From contig NZ_LGTB01000050.1 in the NCBI RefSeq assembly GCF_001238275.1, forward strand, positions 1 to 62,389: DNA of 62,389 bases, in the 5' to 3' direction. The position numbers were made by a program, and so were the translations under genes. The notes under the pieces are model-generated. The model was not told where the DNA came from and ran no database searches. It was given only the letters and a program-made list of their open reading frames with translations. This stretch comes from Bradyrhizobium viridifuturi (GTDB lineage Bacteria; Pseudomonadota; Alphaproteobacteria; Rhizobiales; Xanthobacteraceae). Positions 18,227 to 27,084 of the stretch are shown one piece after another. Each line of letters begins with the position of its first letter. Position 1 is the stretch's first letter.

Positions 18227-19240
18227 ATGAACGGACTTGGCGGCCTCAACAAGTCACCCAATGGCGTCGTGATCGGACTGGTGCAGCTGCAGCTGCCCGT
18301 GGTTGCGACCAAGGCCGATCTGGCGCGGCAGACCGAGCGCATCGTCTGGATGGTCGGCAAGGCACGGCGCAATCTCGCCACCATGGATCTGGTGGTGTTT
18401 CCCGAATATTCGCTGCACGGCCTCTCGATGGATACCAATCCGGAGATCATGTGCCGGCTCGACGGGCCCGAAGTCGCGGCCTTCAAGCAGGCTTGCATCG
18501 ACAACAAGATCTGGGGCTGCTTCTCCATCATGGAGTTCAACCCGCACGGCAATCCCTACAATTCAGGGCTGATCATCGACGATCACGGCGAGATCAAGCT
18601 CTACTACCGCAAATTCCATCCCTGGATTCCGGTCGAGCCGTGGGAGCCGGGCGACATCGGCATTCCGGTGATCGATGGGCCGAAAGGTGCGAGGATCGCG
18701 CTGATCATCTGCCATGACGGCATGTTCCCGGAAATGGCGCGCGAATGCGCCTACAAGGGCGCGGAGATCATGATCCGCACTGCGGGCTACACCGCGCCGA
18801 TCCGCGACAGCTGGCGCTTCACCAACCAGGCCAACGCGTTCCAGAACCTGATGGTGACCGCCAATGTCTGCATGTGCGGCTCGGACGGCTCGTTCGACTC
18901 GATGGGCGAAGGCATGATCGTCAATTTCGACGGCAGCATCATCGCGCACGGGACCACGGGACGGGCCGACGAGATCATCACCGCCGAGGTGCGGCCCGAC
19001 CTCGTGCGCGAGGCGCGGATCAACTGGGGCGTCGAGAACAACATCTATCAGCTGTGGCACCGCGGCTATGTCGCGGTGAAGGGCGGCGCGATGGATTGCC
19101 CCTACACCTTCATGCAGGACATGGTGTCCGGCCGCTTCCGCCTGCCCTGGGAGGATCAGGTCAAGATCACCGACGGCACGTCCTGCGGCTTTGCCGCGCC
19201 GACACGGATGTTCGGCAAGACCGCGAAGGCCGCAGAATAG
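18227..19240 (+). CDS. amiF: Formamidase AmiF
   Basis: A 337-residue nitrilase-superfamily amidase that hydrolyses formamide to formate and ammonia in the cytoplasm. The catalytic Glu60 (VVFPEYSLHG), Lys129 (YYRKFHP) and Cys162 (LIICHDGMFPEM) are all present, and the N-terminus MNGLGGLNKSPNGVVIG is typical of AmiF rather than the wider aliphatic amidase AmiE. The ATG follows gggagg at six bases. The divergent cysteine hydrolase and the sigma-54 promoter place it in a nitrogen-supply circuit. Confidence 0.95.
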   Translation: MNGLGGLNKSPNGVVIGLVQLQLPVVATKADLARQTERIVWMVGKARRNLATMDLVVFPEYSLHGLSMDTNPEIMCRLDGPEVAAFKQACIDNKIWGCFSIMEFNPHGNPYNSGLIIDDHGEIKLYYRKFHPWIPVEPWEPGDIGIPVIDGPKGARIALIICHDGMFPEMARECAYKGAEIMIRTAGYTAPIRDSWRFTNQANAFQNLMVTANVCMCGSDGSFDSMGEGMIVNFDGSIIAHGTTGRADEIITAEVRPDLVREARINWGVENNIYQLWHRGYVAVKGGAMDCPYTFMQDMVSGRFRLPWEDQVKITDGTSCGFAAPTRMFGKTAKAAE

Positions 19241-19305
19241 GCGGCCGGTGGCTCAAGCGGGATGCCTGCTCTTCGAACCGTCATCCCGCTCCAGCCGTTC
19301 GATTT

Positions 19306-19377
19306 GAGCATGATCTCCGCGCAAACGCTGCGCGTTTGTCGCGAGGGAAAACCGCTACACACTTTTCCGGATCATGC
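19306..19377. repeat. Dispersed palindromic repeat, family A (copy 2)
   Basis: Begins gagcatgatc and ends ttttccggatcatgc, with an inner hairpin cgcaaacgctgcgcgtttg. It lies in the gap between the convergent amiF and YeiH genes and ends one base before the YeiH stop codon. Confidence 0.75.
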
Positions 19378-19378
19378 C

Positions 19379-20446
19379 CTACTTGAAGAAGTGCACGAGG
19401 CCGATGCTCAAGGCCAGCAGCAGCATCAGCGACAGCGTGACCGCGGCCGTCACCCGGCCGCCGACGGTCGACAGCACCCGCACATCGACACCGAGCCCGA
19501 GTGCGGCCATCGAGACGACGGTGAGGATCGCCGCCGTCCTGGTCACCGGCGCGATCGCGATGTCGGGCACCAGCTGGAACGAGCGCAGCGCGGCCAGCAC
19601 CAGGAAGCCGATAATGAACCAGGGCACCAGCTTGAACGGGCTGATCGAGGCGGTTTTTGCAGTGTCCTCCTTGGCTGCGCCCTTGCGCCGCCGCGCCACG
19701 AACAGCGAGAGGGCGACCACGATCGGGCCCAGCATCAGGACGCGCACCAGCTTCACCAGCGTGCCGATCTGGGTCGAGACGATGCCGGCCGGCACGGTCG
19801 CCGCCAGCACCTGCGGCACGGCATAGACCGTGAGCCCGGCGAGAATGCCGTATTGCGTCGCGGTCAGCTTCAAGAGCGGGATCAGGAGCGGCAGGCCGAG
19901 CACCATCAGCACGCCGAGGATGGCGGTGAACGAGATCGACGAGGCGATGTCGTCGCCATCGGCCTCGATCACCGGCGCCACCGCGGCGATCGCGGAATTG
20001 CCGCAGATCGAATTGCCGCAGGCGATCAGGATCGCAAGCTTGGTCTTGAGCCCGAGCAGGCGGGCGAGGCCATAGCTCACCGCCAGCATGATCACGACGG
20101 TCGCGGCGATCGCACCGATCAGAAGCCAGCCCGACGCCAGGATTGCGGCGAAGCTGATGGACGCGCCGAGCAGCATCACCGCGACCTCGAGCAGCTGCTT
20201 GGCGCTGAAGGCGATGCCCGAGCGCCAGCGCTCCGAGGGCTCCCAGGCGGTCCGCACCGCCATCCCGAGCAGGATCGCGACCACAAGCGCCTCGATATAG
20301 GGGTGGTCGAACACCCGCTCCTCGGCGGCCTGGATGCCGAGCGAGATGACCGTGACCACCCCGCAGAGCAGAATGCCCGGAATGAGCAGGATGATGCCCT
20401 TCAGCATCCCCTGCTTCTGCCCCTGATCTTGTTCTTGTTCCGGCAC
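19379..20446 (-). CDS. YeiH-family putative transporter (UPF0324)
   Basis: A 355-residue polytopic membrane protein with about ten hydrophobic segments. The conserved stretch ACGNSICGNSAIAAVAPVI and the region TVGGRVTAAVTLSLMLLLAL match the YeiH/UPF0324 family, often annotated as a sulfate exporter though the substrate is unproven. The GTG start follows gaggat. It is divergent from a LysR regulator only 86 bases away, the same arrangement as yeiE-yeiH in enterobacteria, so the LysR protein probably controls it. Confidence 0.88.
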   Translation of the reverse strand: MPEQEQDQGQKQGMLKGIILLIPGILLCGVVTVISLGIQAAEERVFDHPYIEALVVAILLGMAVRTAWEPSERWRSGIAFSAKQLLEVAVMLLGASISFAAILASGWLLIGAIAATVVIMLAVSYGLARLLGLKTKLAILIACGNSICGNSAIAAVAPVIEADGDDIASSISFTAILGVLMVLGLPLLIPLLKLTATQYGILAGLTVYAVPQVLAATVPAGIVSTQIGTLVKLVRVLMLGPIVVALSLFVARRRKGAAKEDTAKTASISPFKLVPWFIIGFLVLAALRSFQLVPDIAIAPVTRTAAILTVVSMAALGLGVDVRVLSTVGGRVTAAVTLSLMLLLALSIGLVHFFK

Positions 20447-20532
20447 GAAATCCTCTTTTCGGAGAAGATTTTATGCGCTCGGGCGGGCCGCTTGGCTAAT
20501 ATCTTTTCGGACTGCCCCGATAGAGAGAAGTT

Positions 20533-21504
20533 ATGTCCCTTAACCTGCATCTGCTCCGCCTGTTCGCGGCCGTGGCGAAAAGTGGAAGTTTCTCCCGCGC
20601 CGCCGACCTCCTGCACATCAGCCAGCCGGCGATCTCCAAGGGCGTGCGGGATTTCGAGCTGCAGGTCGGCTGCCGGCTGCTCGACCGCACGCCGAAGGGG
20701 GTGCGGCCGACCCGGGAGGGCGCGGCGCTGGCCCGCCATGCCGAGACGCTGTTCGCGGCCGAGCGCGCCGCCGAGGACGAGTTGCAGGCGCTGCGCAACC
20801 TCGACAGCGGCTCGCTGCGGATCGGCGCCAGCACCACGATCGCGACCTACATGATCCCGGAATATCTCGGCGTGTTCCACCGCGCCTTTCCCGGCATCGA
20901 CCTGCATGTGGTGAGCGCCAATACCAGCGACATCGCGGCGCTGATGCTGGGGCACGAGGTCGAGATCGCGCTGGTCGAGGGGCCGGTCGAGGACGAGAAC
21001 CTGACCAGCGAGGCCTGGCGCACCGACGTGATGGTCCTGATCACAGGCCCCGATCACCGCTTCGCGGCTGCCGCAGGCCCGATCGACGTCCGCCTGCTCA
21101 ACGACGAGATCCTGATCGTGCGCGAGCCCGGCTCCGGCACGCGCGAGGTGGTGGCGCAGGCGCTGGCCGCCCACCGCGTCGAGCCCCAACGAACGCTGGA
21201 GATCGGCAGCACCGAGGCGATCAAGCAGGCGGTGGCATCAGGCGTCGGCGTCGCCATCGTGTCGATCGCGACGATCGACGATCAGGTGAAGCTCGGGAAA
21301 CTGAAGGTCATCCCGATCAAGGGCGTCCATATCGAACGCACGCTGTGGCAGCTGAAATCGCCCGGCCGGCTCGACGTGCCGGCGGCGGTGGCGTTCGAGG
21401 GGATCATTCGGGAGGCGCGGGCCGCGAAGACGGCGCCGCGGATAGCTGCCGCTAGAGCGCGGCGAACAGACCCTGCGCCCAGGCAACGGCACGCTCGAAG
21501 CTGA
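20533..21504 (+). CDS. LysR-family regulator next to YeiH
   Basis: A 323-residue regulator with the N-terminal winged helix (LRLFAAVAKSGSFSRAADLL, then SQPAISKGVRDFE) and a substrate-binding domain from about residue 90 (GSLRIGASTTIATYMIPEYL). The divergent neighbour YeiH is its likely target. The last 15 residues (ARRTDPAPRQRHARS) look unlike a LysR tail and overlap a convergent gene by 53 bases; one missing base near 21430 would instead end it at a TAG at 21453, sharing ctag with the neighbour's stop. Confidence 0.9.
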   Translation: MSLNLHLLRLFAAVAKSGSFSRAADLLHISQPAISKGVRDFELQVGCRLLDRTPKGVRPTREGAALARHAETLFAAERAAEDELQALRNLDSGSLRIGASTTIATYMIPEYLGVFHRAFPGIDLHVVSANTSDIAALMLGHEVEIALVEGPVEDENLTSEAWRTDVMVLITGPDHRFAAAAGPIDVRLLNDEILIVREPGSGTREVVAQALAAHRVEPQRTLEIGSTEAIKQAVASGVGVAIVSIATIDDQVKLGKLKVIPIKGVHIERTLWQLKSPGRLDVPAAVAFEGIIREARAAKTAPRIAAARARRTDPAPRQRHARS

Positions 21505-21673
21505 ACACGCCGGGCTCGAAATAGACCGCGCGTGCCAGCACGATGCCGACCACCAGCACCCAGAACACGCTGGTGCCCGCGGTCTTCAGCCATTTCGACA
21601 CGCCCTCGGTCGCGGCCGAAGAATCGACTGCGGGGACCGGCTCACCGAAGGGATCGAATGCGGATTGGCTCAT
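21452..21673 (-). CDS. Small single-span membrane protein
   Basis: A 73-residue protein with a soluble N-terminus (MSQSAFDPFGEPVPAVDSSA) and one membrane segment (VFWVLVVGIVLARAVYF) followed by a short tail (AVAWAQGLFAAL). An ATG four codons upstream at 21685 is also possible. It ends inside the LysR reading frame. Function unknown; conserved-looking codon use supports a real gene. Confidence 0.55.
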   Translation of the reverse strand: MSQSAFDPFGEPVPAVDSSAATEGVSKWLKTAGTSVFWVLVVGIVLARAVYFEPGVFSFERAVAWAQGLFAAL

Positions 21674-21822
21674 CGTCGTAACCATCTGGACTACCCGCAG
21701 AATGTCGCGACGGCGGGGGCGAAAGCAAGGGTAGCAGAATGCCTTTTACGGCGGTACCTTGGAAGGACGTTTTCCGGCTCGAAAGGCCGGGAGGATTTCC
21801 TTCTCGGCGCTTCAATCCGCCG

Positions 21823-23061
21823 TCAACTATCGGTCCCGCGCAGCGGGGCCGTGCGCGGCAGGGTGATCCGCACGCGCGTCCCCATGCCCGGGGCGCTGTC
21901 GAGATGGAGCTCGCCGCCCAGCCGGTTCGTGACGATGTTGTGGACGATGTGCAGGCCGAGCCCGATCCGTCCGATGTCGCGGCGCGTGGTGAAGAATGGA
22001 TCGAAGGCCTGCCGCAGCACATCGCGGTCCATCCCGCAGCCATCGTCGGCGAACAGGATTTCGACCTGGTCCACGCCCGATGCGCGCAGCCGGATCGTGA
22101 TGGTGCCGCCCTTGCCGTCCGGAAATGCGTGCACCACCGAATTGACGAACAGGTTTGATAGCGCCTGGCCGTACGGACCCGGATAGCTGTTCATCACGAG
22201 ACCCGACGGACAATCGACCTCGAGCGCCAGATTGTTCTTCGGCAATGCCGGACGCAGGTTCGAGAGCACCTGCTCGGTCACCTCGCCGAGATCGAACGCG
22301 CTGCGGTCGAAATAGCTGCGATCGACCGCGACCTGCTTGAACGACTGCACCAGGTCGGCCGCGCGCTTGAGGTTGCCGACCAACAGCGACGAGGCGCTTT
22401 CGACGACCTCGATGAAGTCGCTGAGGCTGGACCGCTTCAGCTTGCCGCGCGCCGCCTCCGCGGCGAAGTCCGCGCATTTCTGCTCCAGCACCGAAGCGAC
22501 CGTGAGGCTGGTGCCGACCGGGCTGTTGATCTCGTGCGCGACGCCAGCCACCAGCCGGCCCAGCGCCGCGAGCTTCTCCGCCTCGATCAGCGACGCCTGG
22601 GTCTCCTGCAGATGATGCAAGGCCTTCTCGGCCGCATCGCGCGCGGCGCGGATCTCGCGTTCGCTGCGTTTGCGATCAGTGATCTCCTCGGCCGCAACGT
22701 TGACACCGACGATGCTGCCGTTCGGCTCGCGCTGCGGATGCCAATGCGTGATCCAGCATCGCTCGTCATTGTGGCCGGGGCGCTGGCCGTAGACCTCCAC
22801 GCCGGTCACGGGTTCGCCGGTCTCCATGATCGAGCGCACGATGCCTTCGACCGCGGTGGCCAGCGCGGGCACGCAATCATGCACAGTGCGTCCGAGATGA
22901 CCTTCGACCGAAATGCCGCAGATCTCGGTGAGGCGCTGGTTGATCTGGAGATAACGGCAGTCGGGAGAGAGGTAGGCAAGACCGATCGGTGCAGTGTCAT
23001 AGATCAGCTGCAGCGCCGGTTGTTTTGGGAACTGAACGTCGTGGACGACGGACGACCGCAT
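21823..23061 (-). CDS. PAS-domain sensor histidine kinase, orphan
   Basis: A 412-residue kinase without membrane segments. An N-terminal PAS domain (LIYDTAPIGLAYLSPDCRYL, residues about 18-130) is followed by a coiled helix (REIRAARDAAEKALHHLQET), the phospho-acceptor box GRLVAGVAHEINSP and a HATPase domain (LFVNSVVHAFPDG, DDGCGMD, GLGLHIVHNIV). The length of the helical dimer region fits the class with a cytosolic sensory input. No response regulator gene is adjacent, so the partner is unknown. Confidence 0.9.
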   Translation of the reverse strand: MRSSVVHDVQFPKQPALQLIYDTAPIGLAYLSPDCRYLQINQRLTEICGISVEGHLGRTVHDCVPALATAVEGIVRSIMETGEPVTGVEVYGQRPGHNDERCWITHWHPQREPNGSIVGVNVAAEEITDRKRSEREIRAARDAAEKALHHLQETQASLIEAEKLAALGRLVAGVAHEINSPVGTSLTVASVLEQKCADFAAEAARGKLKRSSLSDFIEVVESASSLLVGNLKRAADLVQSFKQVAVDRSYFDRSAFDLGEVTEQVLSNLRPALPKNNLALEVDCPSGLVMNSYPGPYGQALSNLFVNSVVHAFPDGKGGTITIRLRASGVDQVEILFADDGCGMDRDVLRQAFDPFFTTRRDIGRIGLGLHIVHNIVTNRLGGELHLDSAPGMGTRVRITLPRTAPLRGTDS

Positions 23062-23212
23062 GTCCTTCCCCCCGTTGACGCCAAGTCTAGCGGTTCACGA
23101 TGTTCCCGCAATAGGCGGAGCCGAGCCGGCAGTGGCGGTCGGCCCTGTCCAGATTCGGCACGGGTTGAGGTTGGCGGAGCCGGGATCGGTACCGGCCGCC
23201 TCGCGGCAGCCC

Positions 23213-24496
23213 TCAGCTATTCACTGTACCGTGCGCTCGGAAATTCTCGACGAAACGCAGCAGCACCCGCGCGCCGGTGTCGGCATCGGCGAGCTCGACA
23301 TGCTCGGCCGGATTATGACTGATCCCGCCGCGGCAGCGCACGAAGATCATGCCGATGTCGGCGACGTCGACCATCGCCATGCCGTCATGCCCAGCCCCGC
23401 TCGGCAACTCGAACACGGCATGGCCTTCGGCAGCGACGGCCGCGGCGATCTGCGTCTTGAGCCATGGCGCGCAGGGCACGCTGCGGTTCTCGTGGGTGAC
23501 GTCGATCTGAAGTGCGAGCTCGCGGCGCTTTGCGATCGCCTCGATCTGCCGCACGATGTCGGCGACGGCGCGCTTGCGATGCATGTCGCTCTGCGAGCGG
23601 ATGTCCATCGTGAAGGACACCTTGCCCGGGATCACGTTGGTGGCGCCGGGCATGGCGTTGATATAGCCGACGGTGCCGACGAGGCCGGCTTCATCGCTGC
23701 GGCAGAATTGCTCGATCGCAACGATGCATTCGGCGGCGCCGGTCAGCGCATCGCGCCGCAGCGGCATCGGCACGGTGCCGGCATGGCCGGCGAAGCCGGT
23801 GAGATTGGCGGCGAGCCGGGTCGCTCCGGAAATCGCGCTGACGACGCCGACCGGCAGCGCCTTCTGTTCCAGCACGGGCCCTTGCTCGATGTGCAGCTCG
23901 ACATAGCCGAGCAATTCGCGGCGGGCGCGCGCCGCCTTGCCGATATGATCCGGATCGAGCCCGAAGGCGATCAGCGCATCGCGCATCGTCGTGCCGGCGC
24001 GATCACGGGTGTTGAGCACGCTCTCGTCGAACGTGCCGGCGACCGCGCGGCTGCCGAGCAGGGTCGAGGCGAAGCGCACGCCCTCCTCGTCGGCGAAGCC
24101 GACGATCTCGATCGCGAACGGCAGCCGCTTGCCGCGCCGGTTCAGATCGGCAACGCAGGCGATCGCGGTGATGACGCCGAGCGGGCCGTCCCACCTTCCG
24201 GCATCGCGCACCGTGTCGTAATGCGAGCCGAGCATCAGCGCCGGCAGGCCCGGCCGCTCGCCCTCGTAGCGGCCGCAGACATTGCCGATCGCATCGAGAT
24301 GCGCGCTCATGCCGGCCTCGCGCATCCAGGACAGGATCAGATCGGCCGCCCTGCGATGCTCGTCGGTGAGGAAGACGCGCGCCAGATGCTCCGGCGTCTC
24401 CGAGATCGCCGCGAGTTGATCGATCCGCGCCACGATTTCGTCGCCAAGGGAAGACGGGTTTGAGGACGGATTCGAGGACGGTTTTGTCTCACTCAT
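23213..24496 (-). CDS. M20-family amidohydrolase (allantoate or N-carbamoyl-L-amino acid type)
   Basis: A 427-residue zinc hydrolase that releases ammonia from allantoate or N-carbamoyl amino acids. Metal-binding segments are visible: GSHYDTV, RWDGPLG, VGFADEEGVRF, the His in YVELHIEQGP and GAGHDGMAM near the C-terminus. The start at 24496 follows gggaaacagc; an ATG four codons upstream is less likely. It is divergent from the nucleobase/ureide ABC operon, which together with PuuE allantoinase fits a ureide pathway (allantoin to allantoate to ureidoglycine), so allantoate is the favoured substrate. Confidence 0.88.
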   Translation of the reverse strand: MSETKPSSNPSSNPSSLGDEIVARIDQLAAISETPEHLARVFLTDEHRRAADLILSWMREAGMSAHLDAIGNVCGRYEGERPGLPALMLGSHYDTVRDAGRWDGPLGVITAIACVADLNRRGKRLPFAIEIVGFADEEGVRFASTLLGSRAVAGTFDESVLNTRDRAGTTMRDALIAFGLDPDHIGKAARARRELLGYVELHIEQGPVLEQKALPVGVVSAISGATRLAANLTGFAGHAGTVPMPLRRDALTGAAECIVAIEQFCRSDEAGLVGTVGYINAMPGATNVIPGKVSFTMDIRSQSDMHRKRAVADIVRQIEAIAKRRELALQIDVTHENRSVPCAPWLKTQIAAAVAAEGHAVFELPSGAGHDGMAMVDVADIGMIFVRCRGGISHNPAEHVELADADTGARVLLRFVENFRAHGTVNS

Positions 24497-24666
24497 GCTG
24501 TTTCCCATCGGTCCAACCCGGCGCCGGAGCCCGCTTCACTGGTAGCAGGCCCGGTCCGATTCACCAGCCGGCAAATGCCGCCGTCTGCGACGCTGCGAGC
24601 CCGGCTCGCAGCGACCGCTCGGCGGTTAGCGGTTGCTTAACGGCATTGCATACAACGAAGAATGAT

Positions 24667-24681
24667 CGCCTATAAATTAGG
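24667..24681. promoter_or_regulatory. Palindrome in the amidohydrolase/ABC divergent region
   Basis: A 15-base palindrome gcctataaattaggc, extended on both sides by imperfectly matching aatgatc and atgatt. The AT-rich centre stands out from its surroundings. It lies about 110 bases upstream of the sigma-54 promoter and could bind the activator or a local repressor. Confidence 0.45.
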
Positions 24682-24777
24682 CATGATTGGTTTTGCCGAT
24701 TCCAAAGGCGCACCACATCGATCATCATTCGTATTCACAATCAGCTACTTACGGAACCGTGACTGCCAAACGTGCTC

Positions 24778-24792
24778 TGGCACGAAGCTTGC
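24778..24792 (+). promoter_or_regulatory. Sigma-54 (-24/-12) promoter for the BMP-type ABC operon
   Basis: The sequence TGGCACGAAGCTTGC is a full match to the consensus halves TGGCAC and TTGC with GG and GC ten bases apart. The predicted transcript start is near 24804, about 64 bases before the first gene. Confidence 0.85.
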
Positions 24793-24867
24793 GACACTCC
24801 GTCAAGCGCTGCCGTTACGGCGGCTGCGACTAGGACAGGCGGACCGGCCCGCCGGAGGGAGCACGCG

Positions 24868-25977
24868 ATGGATTTTGGCAGGATTTCAAGAAGGCATTTA
24901 TTGCAGGGAAGCGCGGCATTGGCGCTTGGCAGCACGCTCGGCATTCGCGGCGCGGCGGCGGCGGAAACCACGGTCGGCTTCATCTATGTCGGGTCGCGCG
25001 ACGACTACGGCTACAACCAGGCCCACGCCCAGGGCGCGGCGGCGGTGAAGAAGCTGCCCGGCATCAAGGTGGTCGAGGAAGAGAAGGTGCCGGAGACCGA
25101 TGCGGTCGAGAAGACCATCGAGTCGATGGTCAATCTCGACGGCGCCACGCTGCTGTTTCCGACCTCGTTCGGCTACTACAACCCGCACGTCGTCAAGATG
25201 GCGACCAAGTTTCCCAAGCTGCACTTCGAGCATTGCGGCGGCCTGTGGACCGACAAGGACCCGAAGAACGCCGGCAGCTATTTCGGCTATATCGACGAGG
25301 CGCAATACATCTCCGGGATCGTCGCCGGCTATTCGACCAAGAGCGGCAAGCTCGGCTTCGTCGCGGCCAAGCCGATCCCCCAGGTGCTGCGCAACATCAA
25401 CGCGTTCACGCTCGGCGCCCGGCTCGCCAATCCGAAGGCGACCACCCAGGTGATCTTCACCGGCGACTGGTCGATGCCGGTCAAGGAAGCCGAGGCCACC
25501 AACAGCTTGATCGACCAGGGCGTCGACGTGCTGACCTGCCATGTCGACGGACCGAAGACGATGGTCGAGAACGCCGCGCGTCGCGGCGCGATGGTGTGCG
25601 GCTATCACGTCAACCAGTCGCCGCTGGCGCCGAAGGCCTATCTCACCGGCGCCGAATGGAATTGGGAAGCGCTGTACCCGAAATTCGTCAAGATGATCGT
25701 AGCCGGCGAACCGATCCCGAACTTCTATCGCGGCGGCCTGAAGGAAGAGATCGTCAAGGTCTCGCCCTATGGCGAGATGGTCTCGGCCGAGGCGCGCAAG
25801 CATGCCGACAACGTCAAGGCCAAGTTCATGTCCGGCGAATACACCATCTTCAAGGGCCCGCTCGTCGACAACAAGGGCAAGACGGTGATCGCTTCCGGCA
25901 CCGACCGCGGCCAGCAGGATCCCGAACTCGAGAAGATGGACTATCTGGTCGAGGGCGTGATCGGAGCCACCGCGTGA
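24868..25977 (+). CDS. BMP-family ABC transporter substrate-binding protein
   Basis: A 369-residue periplasmic binding protein of the basic membrane protein family, which binds nucleosides, nucleobases or ureides. The start follows ggaggga and gives a Tat-type signal (SRRHLLQGSAALALG, cleavage near GAAAAE). Family features include GFIYVGSRDDYGYNQAHAQG and GYIDEAQYISGIVAGYSTKS. It is the first gene of an importer operon with two permeases, a biuret hydrolase-like enzyme and a double ATPase; the PuuE and amidohydrolase genes nearby point to a ureide or purine-derived ligand. Confidence 0.93.
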   Translation: MDFGRISRRHLLQGSAALALGSTLGIRGAAAAETTVGFIYVGSRDDYGYNQAHAQGAAAVKKLPGIKVVEEEKVPETDAVEKTIESMVNLDGATLLFPTSFGYYNPHVVKMATKFPKLHFEHCGGLWTDKDPKNAGSYFGYIDEAQYISGIVAGYSTKSGKLGFVAAKPIPQVLRNINAFTLGARLANPKATTQVIFTGDWSMPVKEAEATNSLIDQGVDVLTCHVDGPKTMVENAARRGAMVCGYHVNQSPLAPKAYLTGAEWNWEALYPKFVKMIVAGEPIPNFYRGGLKEEIVKVSPYGEMVSAEARKHADNVKAKFMSGEYTIFKGPLVDNKGKTVIASGTDRGQQDPELEKMDYLVEGVIGATA

Positions 25978-27083
25978 CGACCGAGGCGGCGGAATCGGTG
26001 GAGGCGGCCGGCGTTGCTCCGGCCGCCGATCCCGGATTCCTCCAGCGCTACGGCGCGAGCATCGAGTACATCCTGATCCCGGGCGCGGCGCTGGTCGGCG
26101 CGCTCGCGGTGTTCGGCGGCTTCATTGCGCTCTACGGCAAGAACCCGCTCGACCTCTATTTCTACATGTATTACGGCGCGTTCGGCACCTGGTTCTCCTG
26201 GCAGAACACGCTGACCCGCGCCGCGCCGCTGATCCTGACCGCGCTGTGCACGGCGCTGCCGGCACAGCTCGGCATGGTGATCATCGGCGGCGAAGGCGCA
26301 CTCCTGATCGGCGCGCTGTCGGCGACGTCGGCGGCGCTGGCATTGCAGGGCGCTGCGCCGATCGTGGTGCAGATCGCGATGGTGATCGCGGGCATGATCG
26401 GCGGCGGCCTCTGGATCACGCTGTCGGGCGGCCTGCGGCAGTATCGCGGCGTCAACGAGACGATCTCGAGCCTGCTGCTGGTCTATATCGCGCTTGCCAT
26501 CCTCAACCATCTGGTCGAGGGGCCGATGCGCGATCCGGCGAGCCTCAACAAGCCGTCGACGCGCGAGATCGGCGCGGCCAACATGATCGGCAGCATTCCC
26601 GGCACCGACGTGCATTGGGGCCTGGTGTTCGGCCTCGTCGCGGCCATTGCCGCCTATATCCTGATCTATCACACGACGTTCGGCTTCGCCGCGCGCGTTG
26701 CCGGCGGAAACATCCGCGCCGCCAAGATCGTCGGGCTTTCCGTCGGCAAGCTGATCCTCACCGTCTGCTTCCTTGCCGGCAGCTGTGCCGGGCTTGCCGG
26801 CATGATCGAGGTCGCGGCCGTGCAGGGCCGCACCAATGCCAACCTCGCGGCGGGCTACGGATTCACCGGCATCCTGGTCGCGTTCCTGGCGCGGCAGAAT
26901 CCGCTTGCGATCATTCCGGTGGCGATTCTGCTCGGCGGCATCTCAGCCTCCGGCGGCCTGCTGCAGCGGCGGCTCGGCCTGCCCGATGCCTCCGTGCTGG
27001 TGCTGCAAGGCATCATCTTCGTGTTCGTGCTGGCAAGCGACGCGCTCTACGGGCGGATCGGCTTCCTGAAGGGAAAGTCCTGA
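25974..27083 (+). CDS. ABC transporter permease, BMP/CUT2 nucleobase type (first)
   Basis: A 369-residue inner-membrane permease of the YufP-like class. The GTG start overlaps the TGA of the binding-protein gene (GTGA). Many hydrophobic segments follow a short soluble N-terminus; IIGGEGALLIGALSATSAAL and RVAGGNIRAAKIVGLSVGKL are family landmarks. It pairs with the following permease. Confidence 0.92.
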   Translation: MTTEAAESVEAAGVAPAADPGFLQRYGASIEYILIPGAALVGALAVFGGFIALYGKNPLDLYFYMYYGAFGTWFSWQNTLTRAAPLILTALCTALPAQLGMVIIGGEGALLIGALSATSAALALQGAAPIVVQIAMVIAGMIGGGLWITLSGGLRQYRGVNETISSLLLVYIALAILNHLVEGPMRDPASLNKPSTREIGAANMIGSIPGTDVHWGLVFGLVAAIAAYILIYHTTFGFAARVAGGNIRAAKIVGLSVGKLILTVCFLAGSCAGLAGMIEVAAVQGRTNANLAAGYGFTGILVAFLARQNPLAIIPVAILLGGISASGGLLQRRLGLPDASVLVLQGIIFVFVLASDALYGRIGFLKGKS

Positions 27084-27084
27084 C

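Noticed and set aside
21430..21504. Possible tenth frame break at the end of the LysR gene
   Set aside because: The normal LysR tail is too variable to prove a missing base; the overlap with the next gene is suggestive only.
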